Origin: Tremella fuciformis
Lineage: Eukaryota > Basidiomycota > Tremellomycetes > Tremellales > Tremellaceae
Assembly (NCBI GenBank): GCA_032768795.1
Contig: CP136494.1
Coordinates: forward strand, 1,674,001-1,738,000
Direction of reading: 5' to 3'
Length of the DNA stretch: 64,000 nucleotides
Position numbers and translations under genes: made by a program. Below are positions 34,936 through 47,241 of this stretch, piece after piece (position 1 is the stretch's first letter; every line of letters begins with the position of its first letter). Below the pieces are notes generated by a model. That model was not told the origin of the DNA. It was given only the letters and a program-made list of their open reading frames with translations, and searched no databases.

Positions 34936-37900
34936 CTACCAATTATCAGATGCACTTGGATGACTCCGATCGCTAGAGGCAGACGACATCATTCGTGGGG
35001 TCTCGGAGCCTGTCAGGTCAAGCGGCAGGACCGATTCGTCCTGGATGCTCTTCTTCAAATACACCTCGTCGCCTTCGAGCGGAGTCGTGGAGAACGACAG
35101 GCCCTTGCCAAAGTGCTTTGACAGGCAATCCTTGGCAAGATCCCAGTCGATATGACTGGTGAGCTTCTTGCGCGGCTGCACTGTCAAGGAGTGACGCTGC
35201 GCATGAGCCTCTCGACGGCGAGCACTGCGATAGAACTCACAGCATCCACGTTGCTGTCCAGCACGGCGGGGCTGTGCGCGCCCTCAGATATCGACAATCG
35301 GATTGAGAAGTCCTTCTGACCCCTGGCCGAGGCGTTGCCCGAAGACTTCTCCCACAGCTCGATGGTGCAGTGGGAGCAGTAATCCAACTCAGGGATTCGC
35401 ACGTTCGTAAAGGGTAGGCCAGATGCCAAGAGCAGGTGGACGAAGGTGGTGATGTGCGATTCTTTGCTTCATGCGTCAGCGTGGTCTGGAACAAAGTGGT
35501 ATCGCTCACGTGAAGTAGAAGCAGGCCAGGGATTTGCCCGTGGTCTTGGCTTCCTCAAGATCGCCCCAAACCTTGCGTAGCAACGGCAGAGACGTAAGAA
35601 CACCAATCTCCTCTTTTGCCTCCTGATCGATCCCATACTCTTGCGGACCGACAAGGTCGAATAGCGCCTTGGCATGCGCGTACAACTCATGAAGGCCTGC
35701 ACGATCAACGACCATATCCTGACGATGTTCAAGACTCACGTCTGTCCTGTCCCTCGGCATTAGGACTCGGCTTGCCAGAAGGACCTTTGCCATTTGGGTC
35801 GAAAACGGCCAGCAGGAACGGCCGATTATGCAGGCTATCGTATTTGATCTGCCGCATTAGCGCAAGAGCCCCACAGATGACGGACGCTCACGCTATCATA
35901 CAACTCAGACACTCTAGACGGATCGAACTTCTCCTGCTTGACACCGACCCAATCCTCAAAGATCTTCTCCCAACGTTCTCGGAACAGCCAGGGCGAGTCG
36001 CCAGAGCACCACCGCTGCTGCGGGATCTTGTCAACATTCCCATTCTCGTAGTTCTTGCGCATGATGGCCCGCAATTCCGTCAACTGCTCGATTACATCGC
36101 GCACGACCTCAACTGGCTCCTTCTTGAGACCCTTCGGCCACGCCAGCTCGGGACGTTTCTCACTTTCCCCAGGTCGCAAGAGGACTTTGAGAGACTTCTT
36201 CGCCTCGGTCATCTTCTCCTTACCGGCGTTGTTGTCGTCCAAGAGATCGCGTCTCTGAATGAGATGGCTGATTTGCGGCGCGGACTCAACCCCACGTCCC
36301 GAAGACAGTTGAGAGCCAGAACCGGAGCTGAGCAGAGACTGCGCGAAGATCTCGGCGGTGTTCTTGGCTGTCAGCTTGATACCCGGTTACCTATGACCAC
36401 GCACGATGACCCGTCTTTCAGATGATGTGTATATCTTGACATTGTTCAGCACATCCTTGTCTGAAAGTTAGCCAAATCGGCTGACGGCGAATGTGTGGAC
36501 TCGCTCATGATCATGATGTCCTTCTTGAAAGCGTCTCCGAGATCTCGCGATTGGTACCTCGATGAGTGGGTACTTTCGCCGCCCCATTTCACGACCAATT
36601 GCATCTTCTCAAGACCGGCAGGAATGAACGCGTCATTCGACATCGAGCCGTTGATCAGCGCCCGCATGTCCGGTGTTGACGGCTCTTTCCCTTCGCTCTG
36701 GTCGGAAGTGCCGTTGGCGGTGGCAGTGGCACCCTTCAGCCAATCGTTGACTTTTCGTCTACCCTCGGTCTCGGTGAGTTCATCTTCCTCATCAGAACCC
36801 TTCCTATCGGCTTTTTCCTTCTTCTCCTTTTCCTTCTTATCCTTCTTCTCGCCTTTGTCGCCCTTCTTGATAAAGCTTGGCTTAAGCTGCGCCTTGGTTC
36901 CCGGGAGGGACATTTTCTTCGAAAGAACTTCATTGAGCTGAGAAAGTTTGTCAAGATTCTCTTGGGTGATGTCAGGGGCTTGCTTTGCTTCTTCGGCCGC
37001 CGAGAGGATAAACGCTAGTTGGCGAGGGTCCCGTAGTATTATTTCCTCTCGGTGTCCTCGAAGAAGGGAGAGGAAAGGTTTCGACCACGCTTCGGAGGCA
37101 GGGAACGAGAACTGCAACACTTAGCTGTGATCCACATATACACAAAGCCAACATACTTTAAGCTTCATCTTGGGTGTACGATCCGCATGCCGAAGCACAG
37201 TCACAGTGGCCCGCAACGTCGAAGTGGATGCTGCTGTCGCCTCTGCCGCTATGGGGATGCTCGTTGGTCCAGGTCGGGCGGCGAGCACTTTCCGCTCCCT
37301 TGCAGCTTGACAGACGGACGAGAGAATTTCAGCTGCTTTGTCTACGGCGTCAGTCTCAGGGGCAAAACAGGCGCAAATAGGCGACTGACCATAATATGCC
37401 TGATTGCCTTTGACAAAGCTCCATCCGTTGACATCGATGACCATACTTCTCGAACCTCCTTCACAGCGAAGAAGATCGAAGCCGCAGACGCGTTGACCGA
37501 ATGCCTCTACGACATCGCGCGCCATTTGCTCTTCTTCCGTGCTCAACTTGGTGATGAACCTCGTCTCTTTGCCATCTGCATTGCGCTGAACAAGGCCGTC
37601 AACTACGGGAGACTTGCGCGTCTCGGCGTGTGAAAAATTGGGCCCGACAGTGTAGATCTTGATGTCCTCGGCTGCACATGAACTGGGTGCCTAAGGGTGA
37701 ATACCGGCGACTTACCATTGTCGACGTTGATGAATTCCTCATAGATGTATGATCCTACGGTACGAGGGTGCCAAAGATTGGGGTCAAACTCGCTTGACTT
37801 GTTACCTACCTGGGGTCTTAGCTTGTCCTGATATAGCAGCGCAAGCCCTTACCTTCCTGAAGAGACGTCGGCCGCCTCCTCGCTTTCCCTTCTCACCACG

Positions 37901-38679
37901 ATAGTAGATGTAGACATTGTGGTCTTCTCCGTCCACAGGCTTCTCCACAAAAGGTTTTTCAAAGACTGTGCCGTCCACGATGATGGCGTTGCCGTCTTCT
38001 CGCAGGATGACCTCCCTTGCCCTGGCTGTGGCATCTTTCCTTCGCTTCCCCTTCCATCGCTCGGGAACAACCACTTCTCCCCACGATGCCTCGTCGGCTG
38101 CTGCAGGACCTGGTAGGACAAGTCCCAGATCGTCCCTTACTCTCCTGCGTAGACTGCCATCTACGGTCGGCCCTCCATCTCGCGAAACCTCGACCCTTCG
38201 GGGTGTAGGTACTCCCACGTGATCCAGTATGGCGAGGACGAGCCGCCGGTCCCATAGGAGCGATTGCATTGCGAGGCTGTTGATGGATATCGGACATAGT
38301 CTGTTGGGTATCTGGGTATACTCTATTGCTTTCGGCAAAGGAAAGTCGGTGGAAAAGAACGAGATCAGAACGTCTACCGGGGGCCAATGCGAGATGTCTT
38401 GTGTTCAGCTATCCGTCCCGGTGCGAGCTCGCCATGCGACGGACCTTCCTCCAGAATGACCATGTCGCCGAAAATCTTCACTTCAACGCCTCCCTGCTCT
38501 ATATCGTTCAGCCGCGTGAGGATCTCGCGCATCGCTTTGCTGCGAGCCTTGACGTCCATGGCGCACACTCCTAGGACGACCGGCGGATACCGAGAAGTTT
38601 CGCTCTTCGGGGACGAGGTACCGGTCGACGGCCGCGATCGAGCAGGAGAGGACGGGGGACGGGCACCGAGGGCCACCAT
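34936..38679 (-). CDS. VIP1: Inositol hexakisphosphate / diphosphoinositol kinase (PPIP5K, Vip1/Asp1)
   Basis: The start is the ATG at 38679 ([15 protein letters not shown]). The kinase part shows [67 protein letters not shown] and [20 protein letters not shown]. It ends with [20 protein letters not shown] and [13 protein letters not shown], the ATP-grasp catalytic loop. After an intron the histidine-acid-phosphatase-like half begins with [15 protein letters not shown] (RHADRTP). It continues through [14 protein letters not shown], a Lys/Glu-rich insert (about 36740-36900), [53 protein letters not shown], and a C-terminal stretch with [14 protein letters not shown]. The enzyme makes 1-InsP7/InsP8 while its second half removes the same phosphate. 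About ten short introns are implied. It is divergent from the ataxin-10 gene with only 173 bp between starts. Confidence 0.95.
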
Positions 38680-38852
38680 GCTGGGCAGTATATACACAAG
38701 GGTTGCCCAGTGGTAAGCTAAGAGAAAAGAGGCGATCGAAAACGTGTGTTGGAGACTGTGAGAGGAGGTTCACTTTCTCTGGGGCTCCGCACGGCAATGA
38801 CATTGGTTTTGATGGCGTTGGACCATGTTGAGTGATGCATCAAGCCTCAAAC
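38680..38852. promoter_or_regulatory. Very short divergent promoter, VIP1 / ataxin-10-like
   Basis: The two start codons are 173 bp apart, the tightest head-to-head spacing in the window, so the genes must share promoter DNA. Confidence 0.6.
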
Positions 38853-40782
38853 ATGTCCACGCTATTGCTGAGTGAGCTACGAGAGGCTCTATGGCCAGAG
38901 CCGGGCAGCTCTGCGCCATCTCCGAGCTCGTTGGCGCAAGTGGCCGAGAATGTCGCCCGACATGTTGCGCTGAATCTCGAAACCAGGTGACCTGATCAAA
39001 GATTGAGTGGCAGATGGAAGCTGATGGGCAGGGAAGACTTCGTGACTACCCTCGAGCTTGGCACCGAGGACAGCGAGGACATCTGGGCGCAACTGGGGAA
39101 GTCATGGACCGCTTTGCGCGACAGCTTCTCGTCCCAGGCCGCCATAAGCTCCCCATCAGCAAAGCAAGATGCTGCTCTGTTGGCCCTGGCTTTGGGCAAG
39201 CTGGAGCGTAATCTGCTGGCGGGATTGGGCAAATTCCAGCTCGCAGCAGTGTATGTACCTCTGTCTCACTCGCTGTAGCGAGAGCTCAGCCTACAGGCGA
39301 CATGAACCTGATCTTCGTGGACTCATCTTCAACATCACATCCTTTGAGTATATGGAAGATCCCGAATGTAAGCCGAGCAGCAATCAGGTGTCTCGCGTCT
39401 GATGAGGCAGACCACTCACTTCACGCCGTCCTCACACAGTTATTGTCCAACATGATATCGCCAGTATCGTTCGATCCAGGAGCAGACGATCTCGCCGACA
39501 GGTATCTTCGCTTATATCTCAGCGGGAGAAGAGAGGACGATGTGATCATGTGCGTACTGCGCAGCCATCGTGCCAAGCGCTAATGACCTTGCAGACGACT
39601 TTTGGATTCCAGAGACCCAAAGACTAACATCGCAACACTACATCTCTTGGCGAATCTTACTCGAGGGAGTCAAGAACGACTGTGAGACTCGCCACCGTTT
39701 TCGCATCTCCCTGATGTCAGATCTTTGCTGCTTGAACAGCCAGGTCTCTCCTGGACTTCGCGAATCTTGGGGCGAATGGACGAATGGCTCGACCCGAACG
39801 ACGCACGCTTCGAGCTCGCGTACGCCATGTTTGCTTTGACCGTCAGCCTGGCTCACACGACAGGCATTCTCTCTTCCGACCGATCTTCGAATTTTCACTC
39901 CAGGATCCGACCTTTAAAGCCCTAGCGACTCCGCCCGAACCCCTCTCACCGACGCAGACGATCCTCCTGAAGCTTCTCGACTCTTACGCTGCCGGACCTC
40001 ATCCAAATCAGTCGCCGAATGCCAATGCCTTCCTCCTACCTCTGTTTCGCGATTTGGCAGACTACGCCTTAGCAAGCATGCGGAACGTGCCGGATGACGC
40101 GAGGCTGCCAAAAGTCTTCGAAGGGCTGGTCTTGACCACCGAGGCATGTGCAAGTATTGGTCTGGCCTGTCAGGCTAGAGCGGACGCCGCCGCATTGGCG
40201 GCAGATGGTGCCGTGGTCGAGCCTGTCAATGGTGGAGAGGAGGATCTCGTTCGCAGTATGAAGAGTCCCGAGGAAAGTATCGGTTTGCTCAAGCCACTCG
40301 TCGGTCAGTCGCTCTCTTGACAGAACCGGAAATGAACGCTGATGAACAGAGATCCTTGGCGAACTGAACAAGTTCCTCCCTCGCGTCAAGCCCGCTGCCC
40401 CTGCGCCCGACCTCTCACACGACGAGAAACGACCGTTTGCGAATCTGAAGAGGTGTCTTGTACGCTTATTGGGCATTCTGGCGTATGACGATCCTGCCGC
40501 CGGAGACCTGGTACGAGAGTATGGCGGTGTGCACTTGGTGCTCGGTATGACCGAAGTCGACGAGCACAATCCTTGTCCGTGTTTTGTTTTCCATTATCAG
40601 CTTGCGCTGACTCGCCAGATCTCCGTGAACATGCCTTGTTTGCCGTGCGCAATTTGATGAAAGACAACCCTACAAACCAGGCTATCATCGGACAGATGGA
40701 CCCCATAGGTGTATTAGGGGAAGACGGCCAAGTGCGCCCCGTACCGGAGAAGATGAAGAAGAGGCAAACGAATGGGCATTGA
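38853..40782 (+). CDS. Ataxin-10 / CTR86-domain protein
   Basis: Start MSTLLLSELREALWPEPG (38853). Exons then give WKLMGREDFVTTLELGTEDSEDIWAQL, ALGKLERNLLAGLGKFQ, LTQLLSNMISPVSFDP and a helical region with AKVFEGLVLTTEACASIG. The C-terminal exons carry the Atx10 homology domain: FANLKRCLVRLLGILAYDDP, AAGDLVREYGGVHLVLGMTEVDEHNP and, after an intron, LREHALFAVRNLMKDNPTNQ. The stop is at 40782. This armadillo-like domain is shared by human ataxin-10 and yeast Ctr86; Ctr86 is essential but of unclear function. At least five introns are present. The first intron looks unusually short (about 27 nt) if the obvious gtgacc donor is used, so the donor may lie further upstream (for example at gttgcg, 50 nt). 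Confidence 0.85.
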
Positions 40783-40903
40783 TTTTACCGATCCGAATGG
40801 CACAACGGGTACATGCGCATGTTGTTTATACTGTAGAGTACTTGATGCAAATTGGTGCAGGTGCAGATCGTGATGGTCATGAGCGAAGAGATTGTCCACA
40901 TGG

Positions 40904-43900
40904 TTATAGATCCCGCCTCTCCTCCAGCTCTGAAAGATAATTCAGCCAAGCCTTTTTGGTGATGATGCCCCGGAAGACGCCACGGTGATCAGTGACGAGG
41001 AGCTGCCTGGCCCCGAGCTTGACGAATAGCTGTTGCACCAGCTCAAGGGGCGAGTCTTTCTGGACGGTAATGGGTGCGCGGTCGATATATCGAGAAATGT
41101 CATAAGGGTTCGTGCGGGCGTCATAAAAGGATTCGGCGAAACTGAAGATGCTCATGACGCTCTGGTGATGGCTGCTCGACTCGTCAGGATGCAGCTGCAG
41201 CTCGGCGTCGGGCTCGTCCTGTAGCTCTTCTGCGATTGGGTCAGCTATGTACACCCCCAAGTCGCAGAAGTTCCAAAAGCTCACTGAGGGCGTGCTCCAG
41301 CTCGTTCATCCCGAGAAACCCGATGACGCGATAGCAGGCGGCACCATCCGTGGTGTTCTCCTTGACCAAGATCGGAAATCCAGTGTCGGCGAGGCCCAAA
41401 CGAACAAGCTCGAGCAGTCGACCGGTGAGCTCCCGGACATTGTGCTTCTTGTCTGCCCGGATTGTCGGAATGTCGCGGTCGGCGATTTCTGAGGCCCGCT
41501 GAGAGCCCCAGACGTACTCGTGCTTGGCGTCAAGGTAAGGCAGCTGGTTGAGACTGAAGATCAGCGTTCGCTCCGAGAGCAGACTGGGCTTGAGGATTGC
41601 GTTGGGAGCTGCAGAATAGAAATGGAGAGGGACGCACTCGATGACCAGATCATAGATGCCTTTTTTCTCCAGACCGTCCGCCACCGTCTTGGCAATCAGG
41701 ACGCTCAACATGATCGGGATGGCGTAGTTGAGGGTATTCGTGAGCTCGATGACAATCACCACCAGCGAAACGGTGGTTCTTGTCACTCCAGCCAACGTGG
41801 CTGCCGCGCCAAGCATGGCGTATAGGCCTGGCACAACACACTCGCCATCACCGCAGGAGCTGAATATAGGCCATTGGGGATGGATATGCTCTGCCCATTC
41901 AAGCGATAGGCCGACTATGCGACCGAAGCAGGCGCCCACTACCAACGAAGGGATAAAAATCCCCGCTGAGCATTAGCCACGCGATGTAGCGGCACATAGA
42001 CTGCTCACCGGGAAGCTTGATACCAAAAGTTATAATGGTCAAAAGTCCTTTGATGAGAAGAGCCATGCCGACCAGAGAGATGACCGATGAGATTTCGTGG
42101 ACGTGTTCCACACAAAGAGAGTTCGATGAGTTTGGCTTGCACTCCGCGAATAGCTGCCTGGATCAGATGATAATTCAACGCTCAGCGCCGGAAGAGTCTT
42201 ACGCTTGCCACCAGCTCTGTGCCGCCCATGCGGCAATAGGGGTTCATGAAACCTAATGCTGTCGTAAGAGCAGTGACAAGCAGAACCTCAATGATAGGGT
42301 GGTTCTTGATCCAGGTGCCTTGGCGTACATTCCTGGCCCACAAGATGTTGAGCCGGGAGAAAACGGCGCCATACAGCCCCTTAGTTGTGAGCTTCCGCGT
42401 AATCTGCCAGCGAGTGCTCTTACACCGAATATGCCCAGGACAACAAAGATGAGGTATTCCCAGTGATGATACTGCTTGGTATAGGTGACGGCAAACTCAG
42501 ACTTAGAGGCAGCCAACGGAGACTAGACGATGAACATACTAGGACAAGGCTTCCGTTGCCGAACGGATTCAAGCCTTTGAGGGTGATTGCTGCCACTGCC
42601 GCACACCAAAAACTGGTCTTAGCCATGAACGACCGGAATACTCCGCTCTTACCTTCTCCACATGACTTTTGGCGGGAAATAGTACGATACCTCCTCGAGG
42701 GAAAAGAGAACCCCTCCGATCGGCGCACCGAATGCGACAGAAACCCCTGCAGCGCATGCGGCGGACAGAATTTCACGTCGCTTCGCTGGCGGAGTGAGCG
42801 AATCGCAGGTCGCGGTCAGTTTGACGACTGACCCTCATTGCACTCAAATTTGAGAAACAGGCGAGACACAATGTTCCCGACACAGCTGCTAATATGCACG
42901 AGTGGCCCTTCCTTGCCTGAGCGCGGTCAGATCCGGACGCCTGGGAAATGACAGCTACTCGCCCAAGGAAAGACCCGAGGCAACGGACAATGCCAGTCCG
43001 ACGCTCTTTGTGAGCAGCGTCCAGCCTCCGAGATAGCCATGTATCACAAAGCCTGCTCGGATCAGTATGCCGTGAAGATGAGAAACTGGCACGCACCTGA
43101 TAAGATGGTTTTGATCTCCGGTATGCCGCTGCCCGCAGCGTAGTACATCGTTTTGCGTGGCGGTTCCGGTTGGTAAGGGTCAGGTTGTATGCTCGAGCTT
43201 GGTGAACCCAATAAGGGCTGTCGCTCAGTAGGGGCCTTGGCTAAACTCTCTTCGCTTGATTGCGGCATGAGGAAGTTCGAATCTTTGGACGTCGGCAGCT
43301 GTGGTGAGGACAGGTACACCGTCATCCATGAAGCTAACGCGGCAAGCGCGAGCTGAAGATCAGCTCTGTTTTTACAGGGTCAAGGGACACCCACAGCCAC
43401 TACACCATACGCCATAAACTCTGACCGACCCCATAGCCAGTCCCCCGCCGGCCCATCTTCATCGTGAGGCGTGAGAAACTCGCCCCATTCGATCCAGTCA
43501 CCGCAGACCTCCGTATCGCTGGTACCAGGTAGACGAGGATGCTTTGGCGTGCAGCAGAAGCGTTTTGGGGAGCCCCACGAGGACGAGCAAAAGCCTTCTT
43601 TCAGGTCGAAAAGAGCCATCTCCATGCGAATGATCATAAAAGCGATCACAGCGGATGCGATACCTACTTTGCGTGAGCCAATGCTACTTTGAAGCAGTCC
43701 TCGGCAAGTAGTCTTACCAATGATTGTGACCACCAACCAGCCCTGGAAACGATCCCAAGCGTTTGCAATCGAGCCCCGCACCGAGCGACGAGCATTGTGT
43801 CGCAGTCTTCGCACTCGGGAGGACTCTTTGATCTACGCCTTTAGCCTTGCCCAGATACATATATATGTCAAAACCCACGGCATCATGCAACCAGTCGATG

Positions 43901-45121
43901 GTGGCAAAGGAGCTGCTGCTCAATGACCACCTCGGATCCCTGCGGACACGTACCTATACCAAACGCGGAGCCCGTTCCTTCGCTCGGCCTCATGATCTTG
44001 ATGCTCCTCTTCGTCATCGGAAACCTCTTCCTCGTCCTGCCTGTCATAGGCAGCGGGCCGCCCAAGGCTGATACCTGCCATGCTCGCGGTCTTGCGTATG
44101 GTTCGCATCATTGTCCCTCCAGGACTCTTCGGTATTCTTGGCGACTGCAGAGCGGACTGGACAGATCCTTTGCGCCGATGTGTGGACGGTTTGAGGAACG
44201 AGTTGCCCATCTGGGCGCTTGTTGATGGAGTATGATGTCCTGCGATGTGCATCTCGCGAAAACGAGGCGTCGACGCCGAGGACGGCTGGGTCATTGGGAC
44301 GCTAGTTCTGGGCTCGGTATATTGATGAGAAGTATGCCGCGGCGCAGGGGCAGCGGTGTGGGGCATGGGAGGCATCGTCGACGACGTCGATATACGCCTC
44401 GGGGACGCCAATGGACCCCTAGACTGACCATCTTCTCCCCGATCCCGACTCAAAGGCGTACGATCACCTCGTATCCGGTGAACATCGCTAAGTCCTAATC
44501 CAAGACCCTGCCCGGTCGCCCCATATCCATGAGGCGTGCGATGACCACTGGCGATGCGCCTCTCCTCCAGTGTACTGCTTCTGCGAGGTGCTGTAGAGGT
44601 CGGACTGGGATTCCGAGATCCCCCATTGCCAGGTTTCGCCCTTCTCGACTGCCGCTCGTTTCGATCGTCATCATCTGTGGCGGAGAACACGGAAGTCGAT
44701 GAGTGCTGATTTCGGATAGGGCTATGTGACATGGTAGGCGATGTCGCAAGCCGCGTTGCTGTGGACGAGCTCTCTGAGAGAGATGCTGGGGGAGGAAAGT
44801 GCGGCATGGGCGAAGGAGTCGTGCTGAAGCTGTCAGCTCTATCCCCTCCTTTGATGCGCTCATGGCCCGAGTCTATCTCCTTCCTCTTCCCCATGCCGCG
44901 GCAATGGGGACGACGGAGCAATACGCTACTCACCCGATGTGCTGATCAAAATCCACGCTGAACCTGCGTCCGTGCTGCGCGCCTTGCCACCCTGGCTGTC
45001 TGAGTGACGTCGTCGATGGACGAGTCGGACGTGCGGTCAGAGAGGAGGACGACGAGGAAGACAGGACCAGAGGCTGAGGAGGGTTTGATCGTGAAAAGGA
45101 GAAGCTCCTTTGTTCCGACAT
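40904..45121 (-). CDS. GEF1: CLC-type chloride/proton antiporter with CBS domains (Gef1-like)
   Basis: Start [17 protein letters not shown] (45121). A long disordered Ser/Arg/Pro-rich cytosolic N-terminus (about 350 residues) precedes [11 protein letters not shown] and [20 protein letters not shown], the first CLC helix. Ion-pathway motifs follow in order: [15 protein letters not shown] (GSGIP), [14 protein letters not shown] (gating Glu in GKEGP), and [19 protein letters not shown] (with the internal proton Glu). Next come a late membrane part with [26 protein letters not shown] and [15 protein letters not shown], then two CBS regions, the second as [24 protein letters not shown]. The stop is at 40904. 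Both glutamates suggest a Cl-/H+ exchanger of Golgi/endosome/vacuole membranes rather than a plain channel. In Cryptococcus and yeast such proteins support copper loading of laccase or Fet3. About ten introns are inferred. Confidence 0.93.
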
Positions 45122-45736
45122 GATCCCGGTCGCTCAGCACTGCGAGGCGCTCGACTGGGGCACTTGACGGGGAAGGGCAGGGAAGGGGAGGCAATAAGGG
45201 TGGCGGTGATGGGTCTTGTGATGAGCTCGGAGCACCTCCTCTTAATTAAGTCTCATGCTCGAAGTGAGCTCAGAGGGCCTCGCCAGCGTGTTGTCGCGTG
45301 ATGACCTCGCTGTATGTCGAGCGGCGGGGTTCTGACGAGACGGACGAACGGGGGGTTTTGGTCTGGCCAGCCAGGCGCGTCTCGTCTCGCTCGGTCCGGT
45401 AAAGTGTCACCGCTAGATCGGAAACAGCCGAACGTCATCTTCACCCGCGGTTCAAGCTTGCAAGCTGAGATTGCTTCTACAAGAGTGTGCATACGGGGAT
45501 ATACAACAAGCTATAGTGATACAGCGCAGACATGCGCAGTGTTTCGCTGCTCCTTGCCGCAATCATCGCCCTCGTTGCCCGATCGTCGCTTCGTGACTTG
45601 TCCGCCCCTCGGGGCGCTCTCTTTCTCGGATTGTTGAGTGCCTGAAGTCAGTCCTCGATGCTGCAGACGACATACCACATACCGTTGTCAAACCCACAAT
45701 GCTTCTCGAACTTCGAGAAGTCCCACTGCACTCGGT
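45122..45736. other. Intergenic: CLC promoter and 3' region of the small gene
   Basis: About 615 bp, presumed promoter and leader of the CLC gene, containing a TTAATTAAG site near 45242. No exon is recognised. Confidence 0.45.
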
Positions 45737-45928
45737 CTAACTTGACTTGACTTTCGCTCGGCCGCGAAGAGCAGTCGCCTGGGCCATGTCTGGAGGGTAT
45801 CGAGCTTTTAGGCTCTTGTAGTGGCGATACATGGTGTAGAGAATGGGGAACATGGCGATGAAAAGTGCCAAGGAGATGTACTCCAGCTGATCGTCGGTCA
45901 GGCTGGTCTGCTGCCGCGACGTTGCCAT
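45737..45928 (-). CDS. 63-residue single-pass membrane protein, unknown
   Basis: The frame from ATG 45928 encodes a polar N-terminus (MATSRQQTSLTDDQLEY), one hydrophobic helix (ISLALFIAMFPILYTMY) and a basic tail (RHYKSLKARYPPDMAQ ... GRAKVKSS). Charge is more positive after the helix, suggesting an N-out/C-in or tail-anchored-like arrangement. I do not recognise a family; its size resembles small subunits of mitochondrial or ER membrane complexes. The frame stays open to 46006, but the internal ATG gives a better product. A missing upstream exon cannot be excluded. Confidence 0.6.
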   Translation of the reverse strand: MATSRQQTSLTDDQLEYISLALFIAMFPILYTMYRHYKSLKARYPPDMAQATALRGRAKVKSS

Positions 45929-46353
45929 GGCGGCGACCAGGCTTTCAGCGCGGTCAGTGTGTCTGCCAACAAGACACGGACGACATCGAGGTCGCCGCTG
46001 GCTCAAATACCTGAGATGACGAGAACGTTGACCGAGAGGCCGAGTTATGAGTAGTCACGTGTCGCGAATCTCAAAGAATCTGCTACGCAGGCTATAATGC
46101 ATCTAGGGAAGGCCCCAGGAGCACTTGGTCGCACTCGGAATGCATCTGACTGTGCATCGACCACGTCTCTAGGTGCGCAGGCCATTAACAACCGCAAGCT
46201 TGAGTGTGTCAAGCGGGCCAATAGTAGCATCCACCTGACTCAGCCGGTCTTTTGATCCGAGTACATCCGATCGGTGGGACCACTTCAACAGACATTCTGC
46301 CAGTCGTACTTTGTCGTCGACATTCTGCTCTTCTTCTGCAGCGGTTCTTCGAG
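45929..46353. promoter_or_regulatory. Divergent promoter, small membrane protein / ISA1
   Basis: 425 bp between opposing starts. A frame on the + strand is open from 46252 and in phase with ISA1, but the ATG at 46354 begins the better targeting peptide. Confidence 0.45.
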
Positions 46354-47241
46354 ATGTCGACCTCGATGTTGCGACCCGTACATCTGCTGGCGAGAGCACC
46401 AGCAATGCCCCTGGCTGTTCCCATGGCCTCATCCTCCCGCTCTCAATATGTTCGATTTGCTTATTCACCTCGACTGCCCCTTCCAGAAGCCCCCTTTTGC
46501 CGTCCATTCCTCCCACATCGGTCCTTCGTCTCGCAGAGACGCGCAGCGCATGCTGTCGTGCAGCCTGCAAGTGAGGCAGGCTTCGAGGGCGTTCCACCTC
46601 CTGCCAGAGTGGAGCCGGTTCCAGATTCGAAAAGGGAGAAGGCTATGGAAGACGCGCCAAGGCGGCGGACGATCAAAGCGAAGAAGAGCGCTATCACCAT
46701 GGTAAGTACCCCTTGCCCTCTCCCCTCCCAAGAGCCTCCCTTTCAAGGACCTGACTACTCTTCTCGTCGCCTTTGCGATGATATCAACGCTACACCACTC
46801 GATAAGCATCCAGAAGTCGCCGCTGACGCTGCAGACTCCCGCTGCACTTGACCGTCTGCGAGATCTACTAGCTTCACCCTCCGATCCAAAGCTGCTCCGG
46901 ATTGGTGTCAAGTCTCGCGGATGCGCTGGAATGGCGTACCATCTTGAATACGTCTCTCCCCCTGGTGGCAAATTCGATGAAGTGGTCGAGCAGGATGGGG
47001 TCAAGGTCTTGATAGATAGCAAGGCGTTGTTTAGCATCATCGGCAGTAAAATGGACTGGCGAGATAACAGATTGAGTGCTGGATTCGTGTTTGACAAGTG
47101 AGTGCTACGACGGGCCTGGTCCGCCGAGCGGTGCTGAGCAACAGTCCGAATGTTGTAGATACCTGTGGTTGTGGGGAGAGTTGTGAGTCACGTCCTGACA
47201 TGATCATCGTGCAGAGCTGACCTGCAGTCAATATACATTAG
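46354..47241 (+). CDS. ISA1: Mitochondrial iron-sulfur cluster assembly protein Isa1 (ISCA, A-type)
   Basis: The start MSTSMLRPVHLLARAPAM gives an Arg/Ser-rich mitochondrial presequence. After a linker the A-type domain is assembled from three further exons: TPAALDRLRDLLASP, LRIGVKSRGCAGMAYHLEYV (first conserved Cys), VLIDSKALFSIIGSKMDW, AGFVFDK|NPNVV and DTCGCGESF (the paired CGC cysteines). The final intron (47190-47227) splits the Phe codon of GESF, and the protein ends FNIH with a stop at 47239-47241. Isa1 works with Isa2 and Iba57 to build [4Fe-4S] clusters for aconitase, lipoate synthase and biotin synthase. All three conserved cysteines are present, so it should be functional. The first intron has a good gtaagt donor after SAITM. 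Confidence 0.95.

Noticed and set aside
43255..43285. Another T-loop-like string (gttcgaat)
   Set aside because: It lies in a CLC exon and lacks the other tRNA arms.
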